Source: JBBIMS01 sp964531645
GTDB taxonomy: Bacteria; Acidobacteriota; Aminicenantia; JBFLYD01; JBBIMS01
Direction of reading: 5' to 3'
DNA: 64,000 nt
Assembly: GCA_964531645.1 (NCBI GenBank)
Contig: CAZHEF010000007.1
Span: forward strand, 1-64,000
The translations under genes and the position numbers were made by a program. Positions 48,781 through 57,846 of this stretch are shown piece by piece. A model generated the notes under the pieces. That model was not told where the DNA came from. It saw only the letters and a program-made list of their open reading frames with translations, and did not search any database. The stretch's first letter is position 1. Every line of letters starts with the position of its first letter.

Positions 48781-50877
48781 TTATTCTTCTTCTTCCTCAG
48801 GTATCTTCCCTTCTTCTTTTGCCTGAGCAATTATTTTTTGCTGAAGATGAGGAGGAACTTCCTCATAATGGGAAAATTCCATGGAATAGGAGCCCCTCCC
48901 TCCAGTAATTGATGTAAGAGATGGCTCAAAATCAAGCATTTCAGCCATTGGAACCTGAGCTTTTATAACGCTTTTACCCCCCCTTTCCTCAACTCCGACT
49001 ATTCTTCCTCTTCTTCCGTTCAAATTACCCATTACATCGCCAAGATAGGCTTCAGGGGTATAAATTTCCACATTCATTATTGGCTCAAGTAATGTCGGAT
49101 TTGCAGCCATCATCCCTTTTTTGAAAGCCATTGATGCAGCAATTTTAAAGGCAAGATCTGAGGAGTCAACTTCATGATAAGAGCCATCGTATAGAATTAC
49201 TTTAAAATCAACAGCAGGATAACCAGCAAGGATGCCCTTCTGTCTTGCTTCCTGAATACCTTTTTCTACAGATGGAATGTAATTCTTTGGTATCGCTCCT
49301 CCAAAAATCTGGTCAACAAATTCAAAATCCGTACCTCTTGGGAGAGGTTCTATTTTTATCTTCACATCACCATACTGACCTCTTCCTCCTGTCTGTTTTT
49401 TGTATTTACCCTGAACATCAGCAGTTCCTTTAATAGTTTCTTTGTAAGGAATCTTGGGCCTTCTCAAAACAACATCAACATTATATCTCTTCTTAAGTTT
49501 TGCAACGATTATCTCAACATGGAGTTGACCATTTCCTGATATTAAAAGTTCCTTTGTTTGGGAATCCCTCTCAAATCTTATTGTCGGGTCTTCCTCGGCA
49601 ATCCTCTGAAGGGCAGTTGAAATCTTCTCTTCATCCTGTCTTGTCTTTGGCTCTATAGCAAAAGATATTGAGCTCTGAGGAAATTTTATTGGTTCAAAAA
49701 GGATGGGATTATCTTTAGATGAAAGAGTATCCCCTGTTAATGTATCCTTTAATCGAGCTGTTGCGAGAATGTCGCCAGCCTGAGCAAGTGGAGCTGGTAT
49801 CTGCTGTTTACCCTGAAGATAAAAAAGACTACCCAATTTTTCTGTTGTTCCTTTCAAAGAATTCAAAACAGTTGAATCAGGGCTTGCCTTTCCTGAGAAA
49901 ACTCTAAATATTGATATCCTTCCAGCATAAGGATCTGAGATTGTTTTAAAGACAAAAGCAGAAAAAGGTTGATCAGGAGAGGAAATGACCTCAATTTCCC
50001 TACCATTCTGCTTACCCTTTGGCGGTTTTCTGTCAAGGGGGGAAGGAAGATAATCCACAAATGCATGGAGGGTTGGCTGAATTCCTATATTTGTAAGGGA
50101 TGAAATAGCAAAAACTGGATAAATAAGTCTGTTATGGACAGCCTTTCTAAGACCTTCCTTAAACTCGACCTCTGCAAGCTCTCCCCTCTCAAAGAAATTT
50201 GCCATTAAGGCTTCATCATTTTCTGCGACCATTTCCATTAGCTCCTCCCTCTTCTTTTTTGCCATTTCAAGATACTCTTCAGGAATCTCACTCTCTTTAA
50301 ATGAACCACTTTCATCCTTTTCAAATATGTATGCTTTCATCTTTATAAGATCAACAACTCCCTTAAACTGGCTTTCTTTGCCAACAGGAAGCTGAACAGG
50401 AACACATCCCCTTCCAAAACTTTCTTTTAAAGATGAAAGAGCCCTTTCAAAATCTGAATTCTCCCTCTCTAACTTATTTATTACAAAAATTCTCGGAAGT
50501 CCAATTTCTTCAAGTATCTCCCATATCTTCTCAGTTTGAACCTCCACTCCAGAAACACCGCACACCAGCACAACAGCAGAGTCGACACCCATTAAACATG
50601 CTTTAGTATCCATTATAAAATTCCCGTATCCAGGAGTATCAATGATATTAAATCTTAGTCCTTCCCATTCGCAAAAGCACAGGGAAGAACTTATTGTTAT
50701 TTTTCTCTCTATCTCTTCAGGATCAAAGTCTGTAACAGTATTCCCCTGGTCAACCTTTCCCAGGCGGTTAACCGCTCCGCTATCAAAAAGGACAGCTGAG
50801 ACAAAGGAAGTTTTTCCCGTATGACCATGACCAACTATGGCAACATTCCTAATATTCTTTGCTTCAGGAACACTCAT
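48781..50877 (-). CDS. EF-G paralogue (EF-G-like translational GTPase)
   Basis: 698 residues with the full EF-G layout. G1 VAIVGHGHTGKTSFVSAVLF, G2 region ERKITISSSLCFCEWEG, G3 IIDTPGYGNF, and G4 as IFVINKLERENSD, where the usual NKxD is NKLE. Domains II-V follow (FKTISDPYAGRISIFRVFSG, ...GRRGRIVGVEERGGKSVIKA). GHGHTGKTS rather than GHIDAGKT and the NKLE mark it as the EF-G-like paralogue present beside FusA in many bacteria, not the main EF-G. Ends with an acidic EEEEE tail. GGAGG precedes ATG. Confidence 0.88.
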   Translation of the reverse strand: MSVPEAKNIRNVAIVGHGHTGKTSFVSAVLFDSGAVNRLGKVDQGNTVTDFDPEEIERKITISSSLCFCEWEGLRFNIIDTPGYGNFIMDTKACLMGVDSAVVLVCGVSGVEVQTEKIWEILEEIGLPRIFVINKLERENSDFERALSSLKESFGRGCVPVQLPVGKESQFKGVVDLIKMKAYIFEKDESGSFKESEIPEEYLEMAKKKREELMEMVAENDEALMANFFERGELAEVEFKEGLRKAVHNRLIYPVFAISSLTNIGIQPTLHAFVDYLPSPLDRKPPKGKQNGREIEVISSPDQPFSAFVFKTISDPYAGRISIFRVFSGKASPDSTVLNSLKGTTEKLGSLFYLQGKQQIPAPLAQAGDILATARLKDTLTGDTLSSKDNPILFEPIKFPQSSISFAIEPKTRQDEEKISTALQRIAEEDPTIRFERDSQTKELLISGNGQLHVEIIVAKLKKRYNVDVVLRRPKIPYKETIKGTADVQGKYKKQTGGRGQYGDVKIKIEPLPRGTDFEFVDQIFGGAIPKNYIPSVEKGIQEARQKGILAGYPAVDFKVILYDGSYHEVDSSDLAFKIAASMAFKKGMMAANPTLLEPIMNVEIYTPEAYLGDVMGNLNGRRGRIVGVEERGGKSVIKAQVPMAEMLDFEPSLTSITGGRGSYSMEFSHYEEVPPHLQQKIIAQAKEEGKIPEEEEE

Positions 50878-51099
50878 TTTTCCTCCTAAAATTTAAAATT
50901 AATTGGTGAGCAAAATTACTCCCAATTAAGAAAATATGATAATTTAAATTTAATTTTCTTGCAACTTGTAAAATTACCGATTTTCTATCTTTGTAAGTTT
51001 ATTCTTCTCATCCTCCATTTATTCCTTATCTCCTCTTTTTATTCCATAAAAATTGTAATAAATGATAATTTTGTTAGATTATATAACATGGAGAGCAAG

Positions 51100-53397
51100 A
51101 TGATAAAAAAATATATTAGAATTTTTTCTGTTTCTCTCAATATTTTCTCCCCGAGAATTTTGAGAAAGGAGAATTATTACAAAATAATTATTTTTCTCGC
51201 TCTTTCACTTTTCTTTGAGAGCCTCCTTTCCACTGGAATAATCTATGCTCAGGAGAGGTCGGGAAAATTAAAAGGAAAGGTGTCAGAAAAATTAACAAAA
51301 CAACCACTTCCAGGCGCAACAGTTAGAATCAAAGAACTATCTCTTTATTCAATAACTGATGAAAATGGGATTTTCACAATTGAAATGGTTCCTTTCGGCG
51401 AATATGTGCTGGAGGCATCGCTCCCTGGATTCAAAACTCAAGTAAAGACAAGGGTTATTATAATTCCAGGGAGCACAATCACCCTCGATTTTGAACTGGA
51501 AGAGACCCCAGTAGAAGCTCATTCTATAACTGTCTATCCTGAATATTTCACAAAAAATAAAGACGAGACAACGAGTTCATCAAAACTAACCTATTATGAA
51601 GTGAGAGGAGACCCTGAGGGATACAACCTGCCGAGAATGCTCTCCTCTCTTCCTGGAGTTGCAACTGCAGAAGACTACTCAGCCTCAATAATAGTTAGAG
51701 GAGGAAGCCCTAACGAAAATCTTGTTTTGATTGATAATGTAGAGATTAACTCACCAGTTCATTTTCCTGACCTTGGAGGTGGAGGGGGTGGGATGACAAT
51801 AATAAATACTGAACTCGTCAAAGATGTTTTTTTTTCATCTGGAGGTTTTCCCGCCCGATTTGGAGGAAAACTCTCTTCTTTCATGGATATTTCTTTAAGG
51901 GAAGGAAATAGAGAGAAATTCGAATCAACTTTTGACTTCTCCATGGCAGGAGTCTCTTTTATTGCAGAAGGACCTTTAACCAAGAATTCTTCTTTTATTC
52001 TCAATTACAGAAAAAGTTTTTTTCAAATCCTTGATAAATTCAGCGATATTGGAGATGTAATACCAAACTATGACGATTACTATGCAAGATTAGACATCGA
52101 TATAAATTCCAAAAATAAAGCCTGGCTCTTCTGGATAAGGGGGAAGGACTATATGGAGGTTCCCGAAAAACTCATATTTAGTTCGGAGAAGCTTATTTGG
52201 AGAGGGAATCAGGATATCTTAGGAATAAACTGGAGGTCTTTAGTCAGAAAAGGTTATTTTCTTACAACCATTGCTTTTATAGACAATTGGGCTGACCTAT
52301 CTGCAGGAAAAGACTACAAACTTCAAAATGAACAAACTCATATTTTCACAAAGTTTTCATATACAACCGAAATATTAAAAAATCACATTTTTGAGTTCGG
52401 AGCGCAATTTGGCAGAGTAGACCTTTCTCATAATTTCATGATAAAGTCTCACAGGTTACCTTCTGGATCTATTTTTGAGGAAGAAGATAAAGAAGGAAAT
52501 TACCAATCTGACAAATTTTTCTTTTACATCCAGGATTTATGGAAGATATTACCACGGGCAAATCTTAAATGCGGGATCCGATATGAAAGTTTTAATATTA
52601 AAGAAAAGGGGAATTTAGAGCCAAGAATTGGTATATCTTTTTTGATTACACCAAAGTTCAATCTGAATTTAAGCTTCGGCAAATTCTCACAACTTCCTCC
52701 ATACAACATCCTTCCAATTCAGAAAAATTTAAAACCAGAGAAAGGAACTCACTATATTGTCGGTCTGGAGTATCTTTTGAGGGAGGATATTAAATTGACA
52801 GCAGAAGCTTATCACAAGGATTTTGAATCGCTGGTTATATCTGAATCTGATGTAAGAACAGATTATTCCAATAATGGAAGCGGATATTCAAATGGAATTG
52901 AGCTATTCATCCACAAAAAACTCTCTCACTCCACCTATGGAAGGTTGAGCTATTCTTATGGCATATCTAAGAGGAAAGATTTCATAAATGGAGAATACCC
53001 TTCAGACTGGGATCAAAGGCACATTTTAACACTGATAGGTGGATGGGAAATCACGAAAAAGATGGAACTATCCTTAAAATGGAGGTTTGCATCAGGAAGA
53101 CCATACACTCCTTATCTTCCTGAAAAAAGATTTCAGATTTCTGGAGATACTGCATGGTATTGCCCGAAGGACGAGAAGAAAAATTCCAGATATTATCCTC
53201 CCTATCACAGGCTTGACCTTCAGTTTTCGAGTAAAGACCATTTCAAGGGAATGACTATAATAGGCTACATTAACATTCAGAATGTTTATAACAGAAAAAA
53301 TATCTACACTGAATACTGGGATATGTATGAAGGAAAAGCCAAATATGCTTATCAATTCTTCTTTATGCCTGTTGGTGGCTTTATGATAAGGTTCTGA
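51100..53397 (+). CDS. TonB-dependent outer-membrane receptor with carboxypeptidase-like regulatory domain
   Basis: About 765 residues from the ATG at 51100, preceded by GGAG at seven bases (51088 is the next choice; the frame is open to 50959). A signal peptide (NYYKIIIFLALSLFFESLLS) precedes a CarboxypepD_reg-like beta-sandwich (GKLKGKVSEKLTKQPLPGAT). The plug (NLPRMLSSLPGVATAEDY, IVRGGSPNENLVLIDNVEIN) and a 22-strand barrel follow, ending GGFMIRF with terminal Phe. No TonB box is obvious. Substrate unknown. Divergent from the EF-G-like gene. Confidence 0.9.
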   Translation: MIKKYIRIFSVSLNIFSPRILRKENYYKIIIFLALSLFFESLLSTGIIYAQERSGKLKGKVSEKLTKQPLPGATVRIKELSLYSITDENGIFTIEMVPFGEYVLEASLPGFKTQVKTRVIIIPGSTITLDFELEETPVEAHSITVYPEYFTKNKDETTSSSKLTYYEVRGDPEGYNLPRMLSSLPGVATAEDYSASIIVRGGSPNENLVLIDNVEINSPVHFPDLGGGGGGMTIINTELVKDVFFSSGGFPARFGGKLSSFMDISLREGNREKFESTFDFSMAGVSFIAEGPLTKNSSFILNYRKSFFQILDKFSDIGDVIPNYDDYYARLDIDINSKNKAWLFWIRGKDYMEVPEKLIFSSEKLIWRGNQDILGINWRSLVRKGYFLTTIAFIDNWADLSAGKDYKLQNEQTHIFTKFSYTTEILKNHIFEFGAQFGRVDLSHNFMIKSHRLPSGSIFEEEDKEGNYQSDKFFFYIQDLWKILPRANLKCGIRYESFNIKEKGNLEPRIGISFLITPKFNLNLSFGKFSQLPPYNILPIQKNLKPEKGTHYIVGLEYLLREDIKLTAEAYHKDFESLVISESDVRTDYSNNGSGYSNGIELFIHKKLSHSTYGRLSYSYGISKRKDFINGEYPSDWDQRHILTLIGGWEITKKMELSLKWRFASGRPYTPYLPEKRFQISGDTAWYCPKDEKKNSRYYPPYHRLDLQFSSKDHFKGMTIIGYINIQNVYNRKNIYTEYWDMYEGKAKYAYQFFFMPVGGFMIRF

Positions 53398-53417
53398 GAT
53401 GAAAGATATGAATAATG

Positions 53418-53483
53418 AAAAAGCAAAATTCAAAATTTAAAAGTTAAAGAAGGAAAGGAATGTATTTAGAAATTTTGCTTTTT
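53418..53483. repeat. AT-rich inverted repeat after the TonB receptor gene
   Basis: AAAAAGCAAAATT (53418-53430) and its exact complement AATTTTGCTTTTT (53471-53483) enclose 40 bases. It lies between the receptor stop and the ribosome site of the next (broken) gene and could act as a weak terminator. Same style as other intergenic repeats here. Confidence 0.45.
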
Positions 53484-53513
53484 AATTTTAAATTTTCGTC
53501 AGGGAGGTCCGTC

Positions 53514-54181
53514 ATGAAAAAATGTATTTTCTTGGTTCTAATTTTTTCCTCTTTTTTTTTTCCTTTTCAGTCAGACTAAAAATGACGAAACTGCGATGAT
53601 CAGAGATATGGAAAAAGTTCTGGAGAAAAAACCCGATAATAAGGAAATTCTTTTTAAACTCGGCGTTCTCTATCATAATGCTGGTCTAAAAGGTGATAAG
53701 GAAGCTGTATTAAAGGGAGAGAAAGTTCTAAAAAAACTTGTCAAAATAGAGCCTGAAAATGCTGAAGCCCGATGCTGGCTTGGGAGCATTCTAACTTTGA
53801 AAGAGAGAGATGCCACCTTCTCTATTCAAAAGATATTTTATGTTAAAGAAGGTTTGAGAGAAATGGATAAGGGGGTATCCATGTCTCCAGAAAATATAAA
53901 TTTGAGAATTATAAGAGGTAGAAATAATTTAGGACTTCCAGATTTCTTCGAGCGAATAAATGTTGCCATTAAAGATTTTGAGTTCGTTCTTTCCTTTTTA
54001 AAAAAAAATTGAGTTGAATGATGAACTCATTAGAGAACTTCTATTCGATCTTGGAATAGCCTACAAAAAGAAAGGAGATGTTTCAAAAGCAAAGGAGAAG
54101 TGGGAAAAGCTTATAGAGCTTTATTCATCCTCCGAAGAGGTAAAATCAGCAAGGAAACTCCTGAGTAGCTCGGGAAACTAA
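53514..54181 (+). pseudogene. TPR-type secreted protein, broken at T10 and A9 tracts
   Basis: A strong GGGAGG six bases before ATG and a signal-like N-terminus (KKCIFLVLIFSS) are followed by ten T (53552-53561), after which the frame runs to a stop. One base fewer joins it to LFSQTKNDETAMIRDMEKVL and a long TPR frame (KEILFKLGVLYHNAGLKGDK, AEARCWLGSILTLKERD). Nine A (54000-54008) cause a second shift to LFDLGIAYKKKGDVSKAKEK and the true end TAA 54179-54181. Pseudogene, sequencing error, or a homopolymer-switched gene. The next gene starts one base later. Confidence 0.75.
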
Positions 54182-54182
54182 A

Positions 54183-54773
54183 ATGATAAAAGTTTTTGGA
54201 GAGGCTTTCCTTCTTGGACTATCAACAGGGATTTTCTGCCTTGGATGGTGCTCACCACTTTTAATTTCAGTAATTTTTTCAGATAGGCTATCCTTTAAAA
54301 AAAGCCTGGGAGCTATTTCTGAATTTATTTCTGGAAGACTAATCGCCTACATAGCCCTTGGTGGTGTCATAGGATATTTGGGAAATAAGCTTCCCGGAAG
54401 TGTAGTTCAGACTTTTTCTGCTGTCTCTATAATTATCTTTTCCATGCTTTTTCTTTTAAACGGAATATCGGGGATATTTCCAGATCATCAGGTATGTAAA
54501 TTATTGATAAAATTTCCGGTTTTTAAAAGATTTCCCTTGATTTCTGGAATACTTATAGGCTTGAACATCTGTCCTCCATTTCTGCTTGCAGTCGCGACGG
54601 TTGTTTCAATTGGTGAAGCTTTAAAGGGATTTCTTTTCTTTCTCTCATTCTTTTTAGCAACATCCCTTTATATAGCCCCTTTTATTTTTGCGTCAGGTCT
54701 TTCTAAATTCAACTTTCTTAGATTGATAGCCAAGCTCTCCGCAACAATTTCAGGAGGTCTTTTTTGGATTTGA
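54183..54773 (+). CDS. DsbD/SafE-type membrane protein
   Basis: 196 residues, about six membrane helices. FCLGWCSPLLIS in the first helix and LNICPPFLLAVATV in the fourth give the paired Cys/Pro pattern of the DsbD_2 (sulfite exporter TauE/SafE-like, CcdA-related) family, thought to carry reducing power or metals across the membrane. The end (ISGGLFWI) looks early: a +1 shift in the T6 run there would add GFEKLISVLASSSGNVL. It is in the broken cluster between the TPR gene and the kinase. Confidence 0.65.
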   Translation: MIKVFGEAFLLGLSTGIFCLGWCSPLLISVIFSDRLSFKKSLGAISEFISGRLIAYIALGGVIGYLGNKLPGSVVQTFSAVSIIIFSMLFLLNGISGIFPDHQVCKLLIKFPVFKRFPLISGILIGLNICPPFLLAVATVVSIGEALKGFLFFLSFFLATSLYIAPFIFASGLSKFNFLRLIAKLSATISGGLFWI

Positions 54774-54848
54774 AAAATTAATTTCTGTCCTTGCAAGCTC
54801 TTCAGGGAATGTTTTATGAGTTCTTACAAAAAAAGGAAAGAGTTTGTC

Positions 54849-55768
54849 ATGAAAAAGTCAATCTTCACATTTCTGACGCTTTCTAATGAGCCTCTGTCAA
54901 CTGTCAGCATTGCAATCCTTTACGCTGCTTCCATCTGGGGGACTCAGGAATTTTATCACAGAAAGACCGCGGATTTCATCCTTTCAAGATTTCCGCTTAC
55001 CTTTGCAATAGTAATTCAATCCTTTGCCACACTTTTTTGTTTCTCATTGTGTTCTTCTTAGTTACAAATCTCTTGATTCTCCTATTTAAAATTATAATTT
55101 GGAACTATCTTCCAGTTATGCTTGTTTCCCTTTTTATTACAGTCATTATAACATCTGCCAGTTACGCCGTTGACTTCTACAGAAGATTGGCAAAAACAGA
55201 GGAAATGTTAAAGGAGGCTGAGATAAAAAACCTGAGGTCAACTCTAAACCCTCATTTTTTTCTTCAACATTCTCAACATAATTGCCTCTTTGATTGAGAG
55301 AGAGCCTAAAAAGGCTGAGGAGTTAGTATCCAGAACCGCTGAGCTTTTTAGATATTCCTTCCATTCAGTAGATAAAAAATTTGTTACAATGGAAGAAGAG
55401 CTTAATTTTGCAAAAAATTATCCTGATATACATAAAATAAGATTTGGAAATAGGCTTTCCTACTCAATAGAGACAGAGGTTACAGAAGGAATGGTTCCAC
55501 CCTTTCTGATTCAGACCCTCCTTGAAAACGCTGTAAAATACAGCCACGGAGAGAAGATTAGCATTGATTTAAAGATTAAAAAAAGTGGCAATAACAGAAC
55601 AATTGAGGTTCAGAATCCTTCAAAAGGAGTAATAAAATTCATGAAGGGCACAGTCTTTATATTTTGAGAGAAAGGCTAAAAATAATATATGGAAATTCCC
55701 AAATATCAACTGAAAAGATAGAGGATACAGTAAAAATATCTGTAACAATACCGGAAAAAAATGATTAA
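54849..55768 (+). pseudogene. LytS-type sensor histidine kinase with at least three frameshifts
   Basis: Joined across shifts this is a complete His_kinase (PF06580-type) protein: membrane helices (SIFTFLTL..., VTNLLILLFKIIIWNYLPVM), then NLRSTLNPHFF-FNILNIIASL with the phosphorylated His in NPHFF, FRYSFHSVDKKFVTMEEELN, PFLIQTLLENAVKYS and, in the last frame, LYILRERLKIIYGNS ending TAA 55766-55768. Breaks lie in T6 (55033-55038), in T7 (about 55256-55262) and near 55635-55645. It overlaps the regulator by eight bases. Confidence 0.75.
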
Positions 55769-56475
55769 AGTTCTTATTGCAGATGATGAGCCCCTTGCAA
55801 GGGATTATTTGAGAAGATTACTTTCTAGCTACGACTTTGAGACTGTTGGGGAGGCATCCAATGGAAAGGAGGCGATGGAAATATTCTTCAAAAAAGACCT
55901 GATGTGGTATTTTTAGATATTGAAATGCCCGTAATTAGCAGTATGGAGGTTATAGAAAAAATAGGTAAAGAAGCATTGATAATTTTTGTTACTGCCTATG
56001 ATGAATATGCAGTCAGAGCTTTTGAAGAAGGAGCAATTGATTATATACTGAAACCCATTTCCAGGGATAGGTTTGAAAATACAGTTAGAAGAATAGAAGA
56101 AAGGATAAAATTCAGAAAGCTTCTAAATTATGATGAATTATTAAAAAGAATGAGAAAAAAGATAGGCATTAAAACAGAAGATCGGATTGTTACAATTTAT
56201 GTTGATGAAATCTATTTCATAGAAGGGCTCGGAAAAATTTCTTATATACATTGGACAGGAAAATATTATCAAAAAAGATACTCGGTTATTTCGAAGATAT
56301 ATTGCCAAAAGATACTTTCATGAGAGTTCATAAATCTTATATTCTTAATGTTGAAAAAATAGACGAGCTCTACCCTATGTTCAAAGGAGATTACACTGCA
56401 AACCTTTTAAATGGCAAGGAAATTCCCGTAAGCAGGAAAAATGTCGTAAAATTGAAAGAAATCCTCGGTCTATAA
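55761..56475 (+). pseudogene. LytTR response regulator with two frameshifts
   Basis: Frame one gives the receiver start (IKVLIADDEPLARDYLRRLL) and stops; frame two resumes at PDVVFLDIEMPVISSMEVIE with the phosphoryl Asp in FLDIEMP, FVTAYDEYAVRAFEEGAIDY and the linker; frame three gives the end of the LytTR DNA-binding domain (EDILPKDTFMRVHKSYILNV, NGKEIPVSRKNVVKLKEI). Breaks lie near 55880-55895 and in A6 near 56270. Partner of the LytS-type kinase just before it. Confidence 0.8.
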
Positions 56476-56566
56476 ATAGAAAATTTCCGGGATTCAAATC
56501 TTGAAAAGTAGCAAAGTGCGTTCAGAGCAATTGCTCAGTTATATTTTTTAAGGTATTCTAATCAAT

Positions 56567-56962
56567 ATGGAAAACATAAAGGTCAATTCTGAAAGCATTA
56601 ACAAATCAAAGCTTAATCTTCCAAGGATTCTGGGCTTCATTGATGTAGTAGGAATTCTTGTGGGAACCGTTATAGGATATGGAATATTCATAGTCCCAGC
56701 AACCATAGCAGTAAAAGTTAAATCTCCTTATCTTATCATTGCTGTCTGGATTGTAGGAGGTATTCTGAGTCTATTTGGCGTTCTAACATTTTCTGAGTTA
56801 GGAGCAGCCTTTCCTCATGCAGGAGGTATGTATGTCTATCTAAGAGAATCTTACGGTTCACTTATAGCCTTCATCTTCGGTTGGACACTCTTTCTGGTCA
56901 TTGACTCTGGAGCAATAGCTACATTATCGGTGGCATTTTCATCAAAATATCTTCCTCAATGA
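56567..56962 (+). pseudogene. Truncated APC-family amino-acid permease
   Basis: 131 residues, the first three to four membrane helices only: LGFIDVVGILVGTVIGYGIF (the conserved first-helix GxG motif), IIAVWIVGGILSLFGVLTFS, ELGAAFPHAGGMYVYLRESY and AFIFGWTLFLVIDSGAIATL. Members of the family have about 12 helices and 430-480 residues. The frame stops at TGA overlapping the ATG of the next gene. No further permease sequence is visible after it, so the rest has been deleted. Confidence 0.8.
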
Positions 56963-57846
56963 AATTAAGAAAACTTACGGAAAAAATATTTGCTATCGGA
57001 AATGTATATTTCCCTTTGTATTTAATTTTAGGCGAAAAGATTGCCATGATTGATGCGGGCGTTACTGTAATGGGTCCTATCTATAAAAAAGATATTCTTT
57101 TCATTGCAGGAAACAGAGGAATAGATTTACTTCTTTTAACCCACTCCCATTTCGACCATTGTGGAGCGATTCCATATTTGAGAAGAAATCTTCCACCTTT
57201 CAAAATAGGAGCTTCTCCAGTGGCAAAGGAGGTTTTTAAAAAGGAAAAAGCAATTGAGCACATTATAAATCTGAATAAAGAAGTTGAGCAGACGGCCCCA
57301 CCTCAAAAAGAAGATATAAGTATTGATAGAATTGATGTGGATATGGAGCTAAAAGAGGGGGATGTAATAGAGCTTGGTGAAGGTATTATCATTGAGGTGC
57401 TTGAAACTCCTGGTCACACCCGTTGCGGGCTTTCATTTTATATTCCATCAAAAAAAGCAATATTTTTTGGAGAGGCGGGAGGAGTAATTGAAATAGACGG
57501 AACAATAAGACCTCAATTTCTTTCCTCTTATAAACAATATGTAAACTCAATAGAAAAAATGATGAAACTGGATATTGAGATTATCGGGCTCGCCCATGGG
57601 GGAGCTTTAATTGGAGAAGAGGCAAGGAATTATCTTGAAAAATCTCTAGAAGAGACTATTTTATTTAAAGAAAGGATAATAGAGTATTTTAAAAAATACA
57701 ATGATAGGGAAAAGGTTGTTGAAGTTATTGCAGAGGAGGATATTAAGAATATTTCTCAGCCAAAAACCCCTTATATTTTAAATCTCAGGGCTTCTGTTTC
57801 AGCAGTTGAAAAGGAATTTTCTTCCGAGATTCTTAGCTCAATTTAG
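56959..57846 (+). CDS. Metallo-beta-lactamase-fold hydrolase
   Basis: 295 residues. The metal site THSHFDHCGA, then ETPGHTRCGLSFYI, then the Asp of FFGEAGG (usually GD, here GE) and the late His in IGLAHGGALIG. Glyoxalase-II/MBL superfamily; substrate unknown. Its ATG overlaps the stop of the truncated permease and there is no ribosome site in front, so it is either coupled to that remnant or its own control region was lost in the deletion. Codons otherwise look normal. Confidence 0.85.
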   Translation: MKLRKLTEKIFAIGNVYFPLYLILGEKIAMIDAGVTVMGPIYKKDILFIAGNRGIDLLLLTHSHFDHCGAIPYLRRNLPPFKIGASPVAKEVFKKEKAIEHIINLNKEVEQTAPPQKEDISIDRIDVDMELKEGDVIELGEGIIIEVLETPGHTRCGLSFYIPSKKAIFFGEAGGVIEIDGTIRPQFLSSYKQYVNSIEKMMKLDIEIIGLAHGGALIGEEARNYLEKSLEETILFKERIIEYFKKYNDREKVVEVIAEEDIKNISQPKTPYILNLRASVSAVEKEFSSEILSSI

